13,120 bases of DNA, from positions 95,995 through 109,114 of the forward strand of contig PBXG01000001.1 of the NCBI GenBank assembly GCA_002728355.1, given 5' to 3'. Made by a program: the position numbers and the translations under genes. This DNA is from Gammaproteobacteria bacterium. Its GTDB lineage: Bacteria > Pseudomonadota > Gammaproteobacteria > GCA-002705445 > GCA-002716945. Below, piece by piece: positions 6,470 to 13,120 of this stretch (positions are counted from its first letter, which is position 1; each line of letters opens with the position of its first letter). The notes below the pieces were generated by a model that saw only the letters and a list, made by a program, of their open reading frames with translations, was not told the origin of the DNA and made no database searches.

Positions 6470-7646
6470 ATGTCTTTTTGCACATATCTAAATGTTTATT
6501 TACTATTTCTAGATGTGCATTTTCAACAATTTTCTGTATTTCTTCACCAGATTTGTTTTGATCTTTATTGTCTAGTTTAAATGATTTAATATCGCATATT
6601 AAATCCTCTATCAGAAGTTTATTATAAATGTCATGTTCACCCTTTTTTATTATCAGATAATTTTTAAGTCTTTCTTCTTTTCTAATATCAAGTTTTTTTA
6701 TGAATCTAAGTAGACCATCTGGCTCAATTTCATTCAATTCAAAAACCAGTAAGTTAATATATAGTAATTTAGATAATTCTTTGCACTCATTAGGAGCACT
6801 AATGTTTTCAAGCGCTACATCCATGGCTTTAGAATCAGGCGGAACAAATTGCCATAAAAGATAAGAGATTTGAACATATTTAGGCCAGTCAAGGTAGTCA
6901 GGATGATTTACCATTCTCCTGTCGAATACACGGTCTACCTCTTCCTTTGTCATATACTTTATCTCATCATGTATAATATCACCGGTATACTTATCGATCG
7001 AAGGCTGCTTGTCTGATTTTATTGTGGCATGAGGAAAAATATCTAATAGGGTCTCAGGGGAAATATCTTTAAGCGCAAAAAAGAAACGTAGCGGGTCATG
7101 AGATTTGATCAATTCTAACCAAATTCTCTCACCTGTTAAATATTTCATTTCATTGCTAATAATCACCTCCTCAATCTTCTGAAGAGTTTCTTTTGTTATC
7201 TCGAAGTTTTTGAGATTTGCTTTGAACCTAGCTACTCTTAAAACTCTCAGAGGATCCTCAGAAAATGCATCTGATACATGTCTAAGTTTTTTATTTTTTA
7301 TATCCTCTTGCCCATTAAACGGATCAATAAGAGTTCCATCTTCGTCCTGAGCAATCGCATTGATAGTTAAATCTCTTCTAGCTAAATCTTCCTCAAGGGT
7401 TACGTTAGGATTTGTATCAAATTCAAAACCCGTATAGCCATGCCCAGACTTCCTCTCTGTTCTTGCCAGCGCATATTCCTCACCCGTCTTTGGATTAATG
7501 AATACCGGGAAATCTTTCCCAACTTGTTTATATCCTTTATCTCTCATTTCTTGAGGCGTACTTCCTACCACAACCCAATCCTTCTCTTTAACTGGTATAC
7601 CAAGCAATTTATCTCTTACTGCGCCACCAACTAAATATACTTTCAT
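6459..7646 (-). CDS. cca: CCA-adding tRNA nucleotidyltransferase, HD-less form
   Basis: Adds or repairs the 3' CCA of tRNAs using CTP and ATP. The 395 residues have an N-terminal class II nucleotidyltransferase head close to E. coli Cca: VGGAVRD (6-12), the metal site EKDW with Glu21 and Asp23, [23 protein letters not shown] (88-97), [11 protein letters not shown] (131-141) and GERIWLE. The C-terminal half has no HD phosphohydrolase domain. The E. coli CHDLGKG-type motif and its histidines are not found, and residues about 205-395 are weakly conserved. Phosphatase/phosphodiesterase side activities are therefore not expected. The ATG overlaps the stop of the preceding SDR gene by 1 bp, with a strong Shine-Dalgarno inside that gene, indicating coupling. 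Confidence 0.95.
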   Translation of the reverse strand: MKVYLVGGAVRDKLLGIPVKEKDWVVVGSTPQEMRDKGYKQVGKDFPVFINPKTGEEYALARTERKSGHGYTGFEFDTNPNVTLEEDLARRDLTINAIAQDEDGTLIDPFNGQEDIKNKKLRHVSDAFSEDPLRVLRVARFKANLKNFEITKETLQKIEEVIISNEMKYLTGERIWLELIKSHDPLRFFFALKDISPETLLDIFPHATIKSDKQPSIDKYTGDIIHDEIKYMTKEEVDRVFDRRMVNHPDYLDWPKYVQISYLLWQFVPPDSKAMDVALENISAPNECKELSKLLYINLLVFELNEIEPDGLLRFIKKLDIRKEERLKNYLIIKKGEHDIYNKLLIEDLICDIKSFKLDNKDQNKSGEEIQKIVENAHLEIVNKHLDMCKKTFKK

Positions 7647-8581
7647 TATTTCCTTCCTGAAATTTTTCTGTAGGAATCTATCTTATTTTTTGAAGTTAAA
7701 TATTTCGGGACAATTTCTTCAACTGTAGAGTGCCCTTGGTAACCATCGTTACTTGTACTCTCTATTTGAAGAGAATTATAGTTGTCCATTGTGAATATCT
7801 TACCAGGCAATCTTTGAAATACGTACGCTTGAATTTTAGATAATAAATTATTTAATGGTATTATTAATCTTCTTCTTTCAGTGATTTTTAGGATAAGTCT
7901 AATTAGTTCGATAAACGAATAAATCTTAGGACCGACCGCATCGACCTTAATATTATAATATTCAGAATTATTTATAGTTGAAATCATAAAATCTGTTAAA
8001 TCAGAGACATAAATTGGTTGAAATTTAGATTTTGGACATGCTAGAGGAAATATAAACAGAAATTTTAACAATTTATCAAATCTATTAAAGAAAGAATCAT
8101 TTTCACCAAAAACAATTGATGGTCTAAATATAGTCACCCTCGAAAATTTACTTGTTGTACTCAAAAGATAGTCTTCTGCTCTTCCTTTTGATTGTAAATA
8201 TTGACTAGGTGCATATACATCTGCATTTAATGAACTTATGTGAAGCAATCTTTTGACATTATTTATCTTGATTGCAGAAGATATCCTCTCAATCAATTCG
8301 TAATGAACACTATTAAAAGAATTTTGATCGCCATCTTCATTAAGAATACCAATTGTATTAATGACAACATCACAACCTTTGAGTGATTCTCTAATATTCT
8401 TATCATCATTGAGGTTAAATAATTTCAATTTTAGATTTGGAATGACTTTTAAATCTTTATTTGAGTCTGGGTTTCTTGATAGAACCAGGATTTCAGACGC
8501 AATTTCAGATAATTTTATACAAAGGTCGGATCCTATGAATCCCGAACCTCCAAAAATGACAACTTTTTCTATTTTTTTCAT
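7646..8581 (-). CDS. NDUFA9-type atypical SDR (NAD(P)-binding protein)
   Basis: A 311-residue atypical short-chain dehydrogenase of the complex I NDUFA9-like family. In mitochondria the homologue is a structural, NADPH-binding accessory subunit; bacterial members are often annotated as NAD-dependent epimerases and their substrate is unknown. The Rossmann motif is GGSGFIG (11-17). Family blocks are [10 protein letters not shown] (71-80), [10 protein letters not shown] (111-120), YLQSKG with Tyr128 and Lys132, [17 protein letters not shown] (152-168) and FQPIYVSDL. The N-terminus begins directly at the first beta strand, so there is no signal peptide. It forms a two-gene operon with cca (1-bp overlap), a pairing I recall from other beta- and gammaproteobacteria. 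The nearest purine stretch before the ATG is a weak AAAAGG about 13 nt upstream. Confidence 0.85.
   Translation of the reverse strand: MKKIEKVVIFGGSGFIGSDLCIKLSEIASEILVLSRNPDSNKDLKVIPNLKLKLFNLNDDKNIRESLKGCDVVINTIGILNEDGDQNSFNSVHYELIERISSAIKINNVKRLLHISSLNADVYAPSQYLQSKGRAEDYLLSTTSKFSRVTIFRPSIVFGENDSFFNRFDKLLKFLFIFPLACPKSKFQPIYVSDLTDFMISTINNSEYYNIKVDAVGPKIYSFIELIRLILKITERRRLIIPLNNLLSKIQAYVFQRLPGKIFTMDNYNSLQIESTSNDGYQGHSTVEEIVPKYLTSKNKIDSYRKISGRK
7650..7657 (-). promoter_or_regulatory. Shine-Dalgarno of cca inside the upstream SDR gene
   Basis: GGAAGGAA on the minus strand, ending 3 nt before the cca ATG and lying within the last codons of the NDUFA9-type gene. Stop and start overlap as TAATG, the classic arrangement for translational re-initiation. 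Confidence 0.7.
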
Positions 8582-8803
8582 AAAATATTGATTACCTTTT
8601 CACAGTATATCTAATTTATCAATAATTAGCATTCACCATTAACTTATACTCGCCCATCACTACATTAAAAAGTCAACACTTTTATTTTGAAAGAAAAATA
8701 AAAATATTCTTTATACTAAATCATATAAATTGTAATATGTTCTAATCATTATTTTATATTGGTCTAAGATATTCTGTATCTAAGGGGTTATTTTTTACAA
8801 GCT
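8582..8803. promoter_or_regulatory. 222-bp divergent regulatory region between the NDUFA9-type gene and fis
   Basis: This is the longest gap in the window and holds no credible gene. For fis, two weak plus-strand promoter candidates are seen: TTGAAA (8687-8692) to TATACT (8712-8717), and TTGTAA (8730-8735) to TATATT (8755-8760). Both have 19-bp spacers. For the SDR-cca operon, minus-strand TATACT (8609-8604) and TATAAG (8648-8643) are possible -10 boxes without good -35 partners. AAGGGG (8782-8787) is the only Shine-Dalgarno-like run before fis, but it lies 16 nt from the ATG. The size fits a regulated fis promoter, which is inference. Confidence 0.45.
8680..8703. repeat. All-A/T inverted repeat upstream of fis
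   Basis: TTTTATTTT (8680-8688) and AAAATAAAA (8695-8703) form a perfect 9-bp stem around the loop GAAAGA. With only A-T pairs it would be a weak hairpin. It may instead be a bent A-tract or UP-type element ahead of the fis promoter. It is not a convincing terminator. Confidence 0.4.
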
Positions 8804-9070
8804 ATGAAAAAATCTAACAAAAAGAAAAAATTTTCTATAAAAACATCTGTAGGTAAGACTATAAAAGACGAAACTTTGTCCTATATTGACAAAATGAATG
8901 GAGAAGGGGTAAGCAACCTTCATGATTTGTTCATATCAGAAGCTGAAAAATCACTCATTTTGGTAGTATTAAACCACTTGAAAGGAAATGTCACCAAGAC
9001 TGCCGGTTATCTAGGTATAAATAGAGGAACCTTAATTAAAAGAATCAAAGAATATAATATAGATATGTGA
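8804..9070 (+). CDS. fis: Fis-type nucleoid-associated DNA-binding protein
   Basis: Homodimeric nucleoid protein that bends DNA and modulates rRNA, tRNA and many other promoters as well as recombination. The 88 residues compare with 98 in E. coli. The dimerisation helices (about 33-60, with NLHDLFISEAEKSLI) and the C-terminal helix-turn-helix are clear: GNVTKTAGYLGINRGTLIKR (61-80), which corresponds closely to E. coli [20 protein letters not shown]. The N-terminus differs: it is very lysine-rich (MKKSNKKKKFSIK) where E. coli has a beta-hairpin arm used for Fin activation. Fis here heads an operon with purH (4-nt gap). The usual neighbour dusB is not upstream. Fis proteins resemble the C-terminal domain of NtrC regulators, but the short length and context favour Fis. 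Confidence 0.92.
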   Translation: MKKSNKKKKFSIKTSVGKTIKDETLSYIDKMNGEGVSNLHDLFISEAEKSLILVVLNHLKGNVTKTAGYLGINRGTLIKRIKEYNIDM

Positions 9071-9074
9071 AACT

Positions 9075-10625
9075 ATGAGCAAAGTTCAGAACAAATATGC
9101 TTTAATTAGCGTTTCTGATAAATCCAATATTGAGGATATTGCTCGTAGTCTTGTAGATTTGGGTTATACAATATTATCTACAGGTGGAACAGCAAAATAT
9201 TTAACATCCATGAGCATTCCAAATGTTTCTGTATCCGATTTTACAGAATTTGAGGAGATTCTTGGTGGAAGAGTAAAAACACTGCATCCAAAAATACATG
9301 CCGGTATCCTCGCAAAATCTTTGAGAGATCTTGAGGATTGCTCTGATGTATATGATTTAATAGATATTGTAATCGTTAATCTATATCCTTTTGAAAAAAC
9401 TATCAGCAAATCTAGTTGTACATATGAAGATGCAATAGAAAATATCGACATAGGTGGTCCAGCTATGCTCAGAGCCGCTGCTAAAAATCATAATAGAGTA
9501 ACAGTGATCACAGACCCTAATGATTACACTAAAGTGATAGAGGAAATTAGAAAAAATAGCAAAACAACAATTTCATTAAGAAGATACCTGGCTCATAAAG
9601 TTTTCAAACAAACCTCTGTTTATGATGCCGCTATAAGAAACTACTTATATCAGAAAAATGAGAAGACAGACATGATAGATGATTTCTCTTTGGTATTTGA
9701 AAAAGAGAGCAACTTAAGGTATGGAGAAAATCCTCACCAGAAAGCGGCGCTTTATGAAATTAAAAGTCCTAAATTTACTGGTTTTGATTATATTCAAGTT
9801 TCTGGTAAAGAACTATCATATAATAATATTGTAGATTCTGAGAGTGCACTTTCCTGTGTGAAGCAATTTAAAAAACCTGCATGTGTTATTGTAAAACACG
9901 CTAATCCTTGTGGCGTTGCAGAAGGTAAAAATATTAATGATGCGTACAATAGTGCATATAAAACCGACCCAACCTCAGCATTTGGAGGAATAATTGCATT
10001 TAATAAAAAACTTGATGATAAATTACTATCTAAAATATTATCTCGACAGTTTGTAGAAGTGATCATTGCTCCTTCGTATGCAAAAAATTGTCTAACAGTT
10101 TTAAAATCAAAACCAAATGTAAGACTTTTATCTATTAAAGATTTTTCTAAAACTCCTAGTAGGTATGAAATTAAAACATTAAAGAATAAATTACTTATTC
10201 AAGAAACAGACGATAAAGAACTAAAAAAATCCGATCTAAATATTGTGTCAAAAAAGCAACCAACATCACTCCAATTAGAGGACTTAATGTTTGCTTTCAA
10301 AGTTTCTCGATACGTAAAATCTAATTCAATTATTTTTGTTAAAAATAAAAAAACACTTGCGATAGGAGCTGGTCAGATGAGCAGAATAGACTCTACAAAT
10401 ATCGCAAAAAATAAAGCAAAAAATCAAAAAATTAACCTCAAGGGCAGCGTCATGGCGTCAGAAGCATTTTTTCCTTTTAGAGACAACGTTGACTTAGCCA
10501 AAAAAATCGGAGTAAGCAGTATACTTCAGCCTGGTGGTTCTATTAAAGATCAAGAAATAATTGATGTTGCTAATTCTCATGGTATCTCTATGGTCTTCAG
10601 CGGAATCAGGGTATTTAAACATTAA
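9075..10625 (+). CDS. purH: Bifunctional AICAR formyltransferase / IMP cyclohydrolase
   Basis: Catalyses the last two steps of IMP synthesis in the cytosol. The 516 residues match the family (E. coli 529). The N-terminal MGS-like cyclohydrolase domain has STGGTAK (35-41), GGRVKTLHPKIHAGIL (64-79) and ENIDIGGPAMLRAAAKNH. The C-terminal transformylase domain has LRYGENPHQ (214-222), the catalytic Lys274-His275 in VKHANPCG, DPTSAFGG and IGAGQMSR. It ends with ASEAFFPFRD, LQPGGSIKD and a terminal MVFSGIRVFKH, which varies slightly from the common TGMRHFRH. The start is 4 nt after the fis stop, with no clear Shine-Dalgarno, suggesting coupling. purD begins directly after the stop. Confidence 0.97.
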   Translation: MSKVQNKYALISVSDKSNIEDIARSLVDLGYTILSTGGTAKYLTSMSIPNVSVSDFTEFEEILGGRVKTLHPKIHAGILAKSLRDLEDCSDVYDLIDIVIVNLYPFEKTISKSSCTYEDAIENIDIGGPAMLRAAAKNHNRVTVITDPNDYTKVIEEIRKNSKTTISLRRYLAHKVFKQTSVYDAAIRNYLYQKNEKTDMIDDFSLVFEKESNLRYGENPHQKAALYEIKSPKFTGFDYIQVSGKELSYNNIVDSESALSCVKQFKKPACVIVKHANPCGVAEGKNINDAYNSAYKTDPTSAFGGIIAFNKKLDDKLLSKILSRQFVEVIIAPSYAKNCLTVLKSKPNVRLLSIKDFSKTPSRYEIKTLKNKLLIQETDDKELKKSDLNIVSKKQPTSLQLEDLMFAFKVSRYVKSNSIIFVKNKKTLAIGAGQMSRIDSTNIAKNKAKNQKINLKGSVMASEAFFPFRDNVDLAKKIGVSSILQPGGSIKDQEIIDVANSHGISMVFSGIRVFKH

Positions 10626-11966
10626 ATGATGGATGTATTAATCTTGGGGCAGGGAGGTCGTGAACATGCAATTGCATGGAATTTATCTAAATCATCTGAA
10701 ATTAATACTGTATTTGTTTTGCCAGGAAATGCTGGCACATTCCTAGATGAAGGCATTCAGAATGTAGATATAGATCTATCGAATCACGCCGAAATTATCA
10801 AATTTGTTAAAGATAATAACGTTCACCTGACAATTGTAGGGCCAGAAGCCCCTCTAGTTGATGGAATAGTAGATAAGTTTAATCTTGAAAATTTAAAAAT
10901 ATTTGGTCCTACAAAAAATTTTGCTCGACTAGAAGGGTCAAAGGAATTTGCAAAGCAATTCATGAAAAAATACTCTATACCTACAGCCAAATTTCATATT
11001 TCTAGCGACATGAAGGATGCTAAAGATTTTATTGAACAAGCCAAGCTACCAATTGTACTAAAAGCTGATGGTTTAGCAGCAGGTAAAGGAGTTTTTATTT
11101 GTCATGACAATAAAGAAGTCAATGATGCACTAGAAAAACTATTTAACATAGATAAATTCAATAGCGTGGTAATTGAGGAATTCCTTGTCGGGCAAGAATT
11201 ATCTGCAATTTATGTTTGTAATTTTAGAGGGTGCAGTTACGAAATTGGTTTACCATGGACAAAAGATTATAAATCTAGAGACGAGTATAATTCAGGTCCT
11301 AATACTGGCGGTATGGGAGCAGTAAGCCATCCTTTTTGTTTTCAACATAAAAATAATATTTACAAAAATCATATAGAGATAGAGAAAATTTTAACTAAAA
11401 CTATTGTTGCTATAAATGATGTCAACAAAACTTCTATGTCTGGATATCTAGGTTTTTTATATTTAGGCTTAATGGTTGACACAGACAATAATATTAAAGT
11501 TTTAGAATATAATTGCAGATTGGGGGATCCTGAAACACAAAACCTTATGCTCTACCTAACAAATAAAGGTGTAAGCTTATTAAATTTAATAGAAAATAAT
11601 CCTAAACTACCAGTTCAAGATTATAATCTTGATAGACTTGACTCTAAAAATCAGGATTATTGTTGTACTATTGTGCTCGCTGCCAAAGGTTATCCAGAAT
11701 CATACAAAAAAGATTTCTTTATAGATTTGTCTGGTATTAAAGAAAATGAGCATATTAAGATTTTTCACTCCGGAACAGTGATGCAAAATTCTAAAATAAA
11801 AGCTATTGGCGGAAGGATTCTAAGTGTGAATGTTTATTCTGAAAATAAAGAAAAGGCTGTAAAAGAGGCATACAATGCGATTGAAGCTATAAGATGTTAT
11901 GAGGATGAAGAATTTTCCGTCGAAAATAATGATTATGTTTTTTACAGAAAGGATATTGGTCAGTAA
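10626..11966 (+). CDS. purD: Phosphoribosylamine-glycine ligase (GAR synthetase)
   Basis: ATP-grasp enzyme for the second step of purine synthesis, joining glycine to phosphoribosylamine. It has 446 residues (E. coli 429). Motifs in order: LGQGGREHA (7-15), PGNAGT (33-38), GPEAPLV (72-78), the ATP-grasp KADGLAAGKGV (146-156), EEFLVGQELS, GPNTGGMGA (224-232), and the metal-binding LEYNCRLGDPETQ (Glu294, Asn296). The common QDHKR segment is TKDYKS here. The sequence TAAATGATG means the gene begins directly after the purH stop. A second ATG one codon later is an equally plausible start. The gene is third in the fis-purH-purD operon. Its 3' end lies 5 bp from the convergent rho. Confidence 0.97.
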   Translation: MMDVLILGQGGREHAIAWNLSKSSEINTVFVLPGNAGTFLDEGIQNVDIDLSNHAEIIKFVKDNNVHLTIVGPEAPLVDGIVDKFNLENLKIFGPTKNFARLEGSKEFAKQFMKKYSIPTAKFHISSDMKDAKDFIEQAKLPIVLKADGLAAGKGVFICHDNKEVNDALEKLFNIDKFNSVVIEEFLVGQELSAIYVCNFRGCSYEIGLPWTKDYKSRDEYNSGPNTGGMGAVSHPFCFQHKNNIYKNHIEIEKILTKTIVAINDVNKTSMSGYLGFLYLGLMVDTDNNIKVLEYNCRLGDPETQNLMLYLTNKGVSLLNLIENNPKLPVQDYNLDRLDSKNQDYCCTIVLAAKGYPESYKKDFFIDLSGIKENEHIKIFHSGTVMQNSKIKAIGGRILSVNVYSENKEKAVKEAYNAIEAIRCYEDEEFSVENNDYVFYRKDIGQ

Positions 11967-11971
11967 TATAG

Positions 11972-13120
11972 TTATTTTTTCATTGACTCGAAAAACTCGG
12001 AGTTTGTCTTAGTTGCTTGTAATTTGTTCAACATAAATTCCATAGCATCTAATTCATCCATTGAGTGTAAAACTTTTCTTAATATCCAAATTTTTTGAAG
12101 TTCATCCGGTGTAGTTAGCAACTCTTCTCTACGTGTTCCTGATCTATTGATATTTATTGCGGGATATATCCTTTTTTCAGCAATTCTCCTGTCTAAATGC
12201 ACTTCCATATTACCTGTACCCTTAAATTCTTCATAAATTACTTCATCCATCTTAGACCCTGTGTCTATTAAAGCCGTAGCAAGAATAGTCAAACTTCCAC
12301 CTTCTTCAATATTTCTTGCTCCACCAAAAAATCTCTTTGGCTTAGTGAGAGAATTCGCATCAACCCCTCCGGATAGTACTTTTCCAGACGAGGGAGCGAT
12401 AGTATTATATGCTCTGGCGAGTCTAGTAATTGAATCTAGTAGTATAATTACATCTTTTTTATGTTCCACGAGTCTTTTAGCTTTCTCTATAACCATTTCT
12501 GCGACCTGTACATGTCTGTTGGCAGGCTCATCAAATGTGCTTGCAACAACCTCTCCTTTGACCATTCTTGACATTTCTGTAACCTCTTCAGGTCTCTCGT
12601 CAATGAGTAAAACGATTAGAATTGATTCTGGGTTATTTGTGGTAAGACTCTGCGCAATTTGTTGAAGCATGATTGTTTTACCGGCTTTTGGAGGTGAAAT
12701 TATGAGCCCTCTTTGTCCCTTGCCAATTGGAGATGCAATATCTACTAGTCTACCCGATATATCCTCTCTGCTTCCATTACCTACTTCAAGCCTTAATCTT
12801 TTATTGGCGTGAAGCGGAGTAAGATTTTCAAATAAAATTTTATTTTTTGAGTTTTCAGTTTTATCAAAATTCACGCTATCAACTTTTAAAAGAGCAAAAT
12901 ATCTCTCTCCTTCTTTAGGCGGCCTAATTTTTCCTTCTACAGTGTCGCCAGTTCTGAGAGAAAATTTTCTTATCTGGCTTGGCGAGACATAGATGTCATC
13001 TGGACCAGCGAGATATGAGCTACTTGCATTTCTCAAGAAACCGAATCCATCTTGTAAAATTTCAAGCACACCTCCGCCAGAAATATCCTCACCATTAGAT
13101 GAGTGATCCTTGAGAATAGT
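11972..13120 (-). CDS. rho: Transcription termination factor Rho (5' end beyond the window)
   Basis: Hexameric RNA-dependent ATPase and helicase that terminates transcription. The reading frame continues without a stop to the right edge, giving 382 residues; its first residues, [17 protein letters not shown], align with E. coli Rho near residue 37. The true start therefore lies outside. A GTG at 13069 is internal, not the start. Domains: the cold-shock-like primary RNA site with GFGFLR, then FENLTPLHA. Walker A is SPPKAGKT, followed by [10 protein letters not shown] with the catalytic Glu. Walker B is [16 protein letters not shown], then the Q-loop [20 protein letters not shown], the R-loop [11 protein letters not shown] and the arginine finger in [11 protein letters not shown]. 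All motor residues are intact. In many gammaproteobacteria trxA lies upstream; that cannot be checked here. Confidence 0.98.
   Translation of the reverse strand, partial: TILKDHSSNGEDISGGGVLEILQDGFGFLRNASSSYLAGPDDIYVSPSQIRKFSLRTGDTVEGKIRPPKEGERYFALLKVDSVNFDKTENSKNKILFENLTPLHANKRLRLEVGNGSREDISGRLVDIASPIGKGQRGLIISPPKAGKTIMLQQIAQSLTTNNPESILIVLLIDERPEEVTEMSRMVKGEVVASTFDEPANRHVQVAEMVIEKAKRLVEHKKDVIILLDSITRLARAYNTIAPSSGKVLSGGVDANSLTKPKRFFGGARNIEEGGSLTILATALIDTGSKMDEVIYEEFKGTGNMEVHLDRRIAEKRIYPAININRSGTRREELLTTPDELQKIWILRKVLHSMDELDAMEFMLNKLQATKTNSEFFESMKK

Noticed and set aside
7440..7634. Plus-strand open frame opposite the start of cca
   Set aside because: Entirely opposite the conserved nucleotidyltransferase head, with no supporting signal.
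8582..8803. Possible small RNA or riboswitch (such as a purine riboswitch) upstream of fis-purHD
   Set aside because: No G/C-containing stems or conserved purine-aptamer pattern could be traced; the only inverted repeat is purely A/T.
9164..9451. Minus-strand open frame opposite purH
   Set aside because: Opposite the highly conserved cyclohydrolase domain. The composition reflects the complementary strand and nothing suggests a protein family.
11960..11985. Intrinsic terminator between purD and rho
   Set aside because: There is a short T run after GTTA, but no stem of more than about 4 bp precedes it on either strand.
12261..12665. Plus-strand 134-codon open frame opposite rho
   Set aside because: Covers the Walker B/Q-loop region of Rho in antisense; the low-complexity Ser/Ala/Leu content is typical of a shadow frame.
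13067..13069. GTG as the start codon of rho
   Set aside because: The frame stays open to the window edge, and the upstream residues align with E. coli Rho (ILK..., GED motif), so the gene is simply cut by the window.
1..13120. Mobile element, prophage, toxin-antitoxin, CRISPR or defence genes
   Set aside because: Every substantial gene is assigned to a core metabolic, ribosomal or repair family or to DUF3429. No integrase, transposase, tRNA-linked repeats or regularly spaced repeats were seen.

Overview
The window is a dense, AT-rich stretch (roughly two thirds or more A+T by eye, not counted) of bacterial chromosome carrying almost only housekeeping genes. Three things point to a gammaproteobacterium: a Fis protein encoded directly ahead of purH-purD, a Rho very close to the enterobacterial protein, and the MutM, FolB, FolM and CCA sequences. 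The AT bias, very short intergenic gaps and abutting gene ends suggest a streamlined genome, such as a SAR86- or SUP05-type marine lineage. That lineage guess is inference. I saw no plasmid, phage, IS, CRISPR, tRNA or rRNA signal.

Layout: mutM (-); acyl desaturase (+); rpmB-rpmG (-), with rpmG only 51 codons; folB-folK-DUF3429 membrane protein (+); folM-type pteridine reductase (-); MidA/NDUFAF7-type methyltransferase-uppP (+); NDUFA9-type SDR-cca (-); fis-purH-purD (+); rho (-). The rho gene runs off the right edge, so its first codons are missing. The nine transcription units strictly alternate in strand. Convergent ends abut or overlap (gaps 0, 0, -11 and 5 bp). Divergent starts share short promoter regions (59, 82, 51 and 222 bp). 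No intrinsic GC-rich terminator was seen at any convergent junction.

Functions: folB, folK and the facing folM form a small pterin/folate cluster. fis-purH-purD couples a nucleoid protein to late and early steps of IMP synthesis. UppP recycles undecaprenyl pyrophosphate for envelope synthesis. The desaturase makes unsaturated acyl chains using O2. Homologues of two mitochondrial complex I accessory proteins (NDUFAF7 and NDUFA9) lie about 2 kb apart. The conserved rpmB-rpmG-mutM block is present but split by the oppositely oriented desaturase gene.

I do not see a clearly new biological system here. The most interesting signals are architectural: overlapping opposed -10 elements in three divergent gaps, identical TAATTA stop-to-stop junctions, a CCA enzyme with no HD domain, and the uncharacterised DUF3429 gene overlapping folK.
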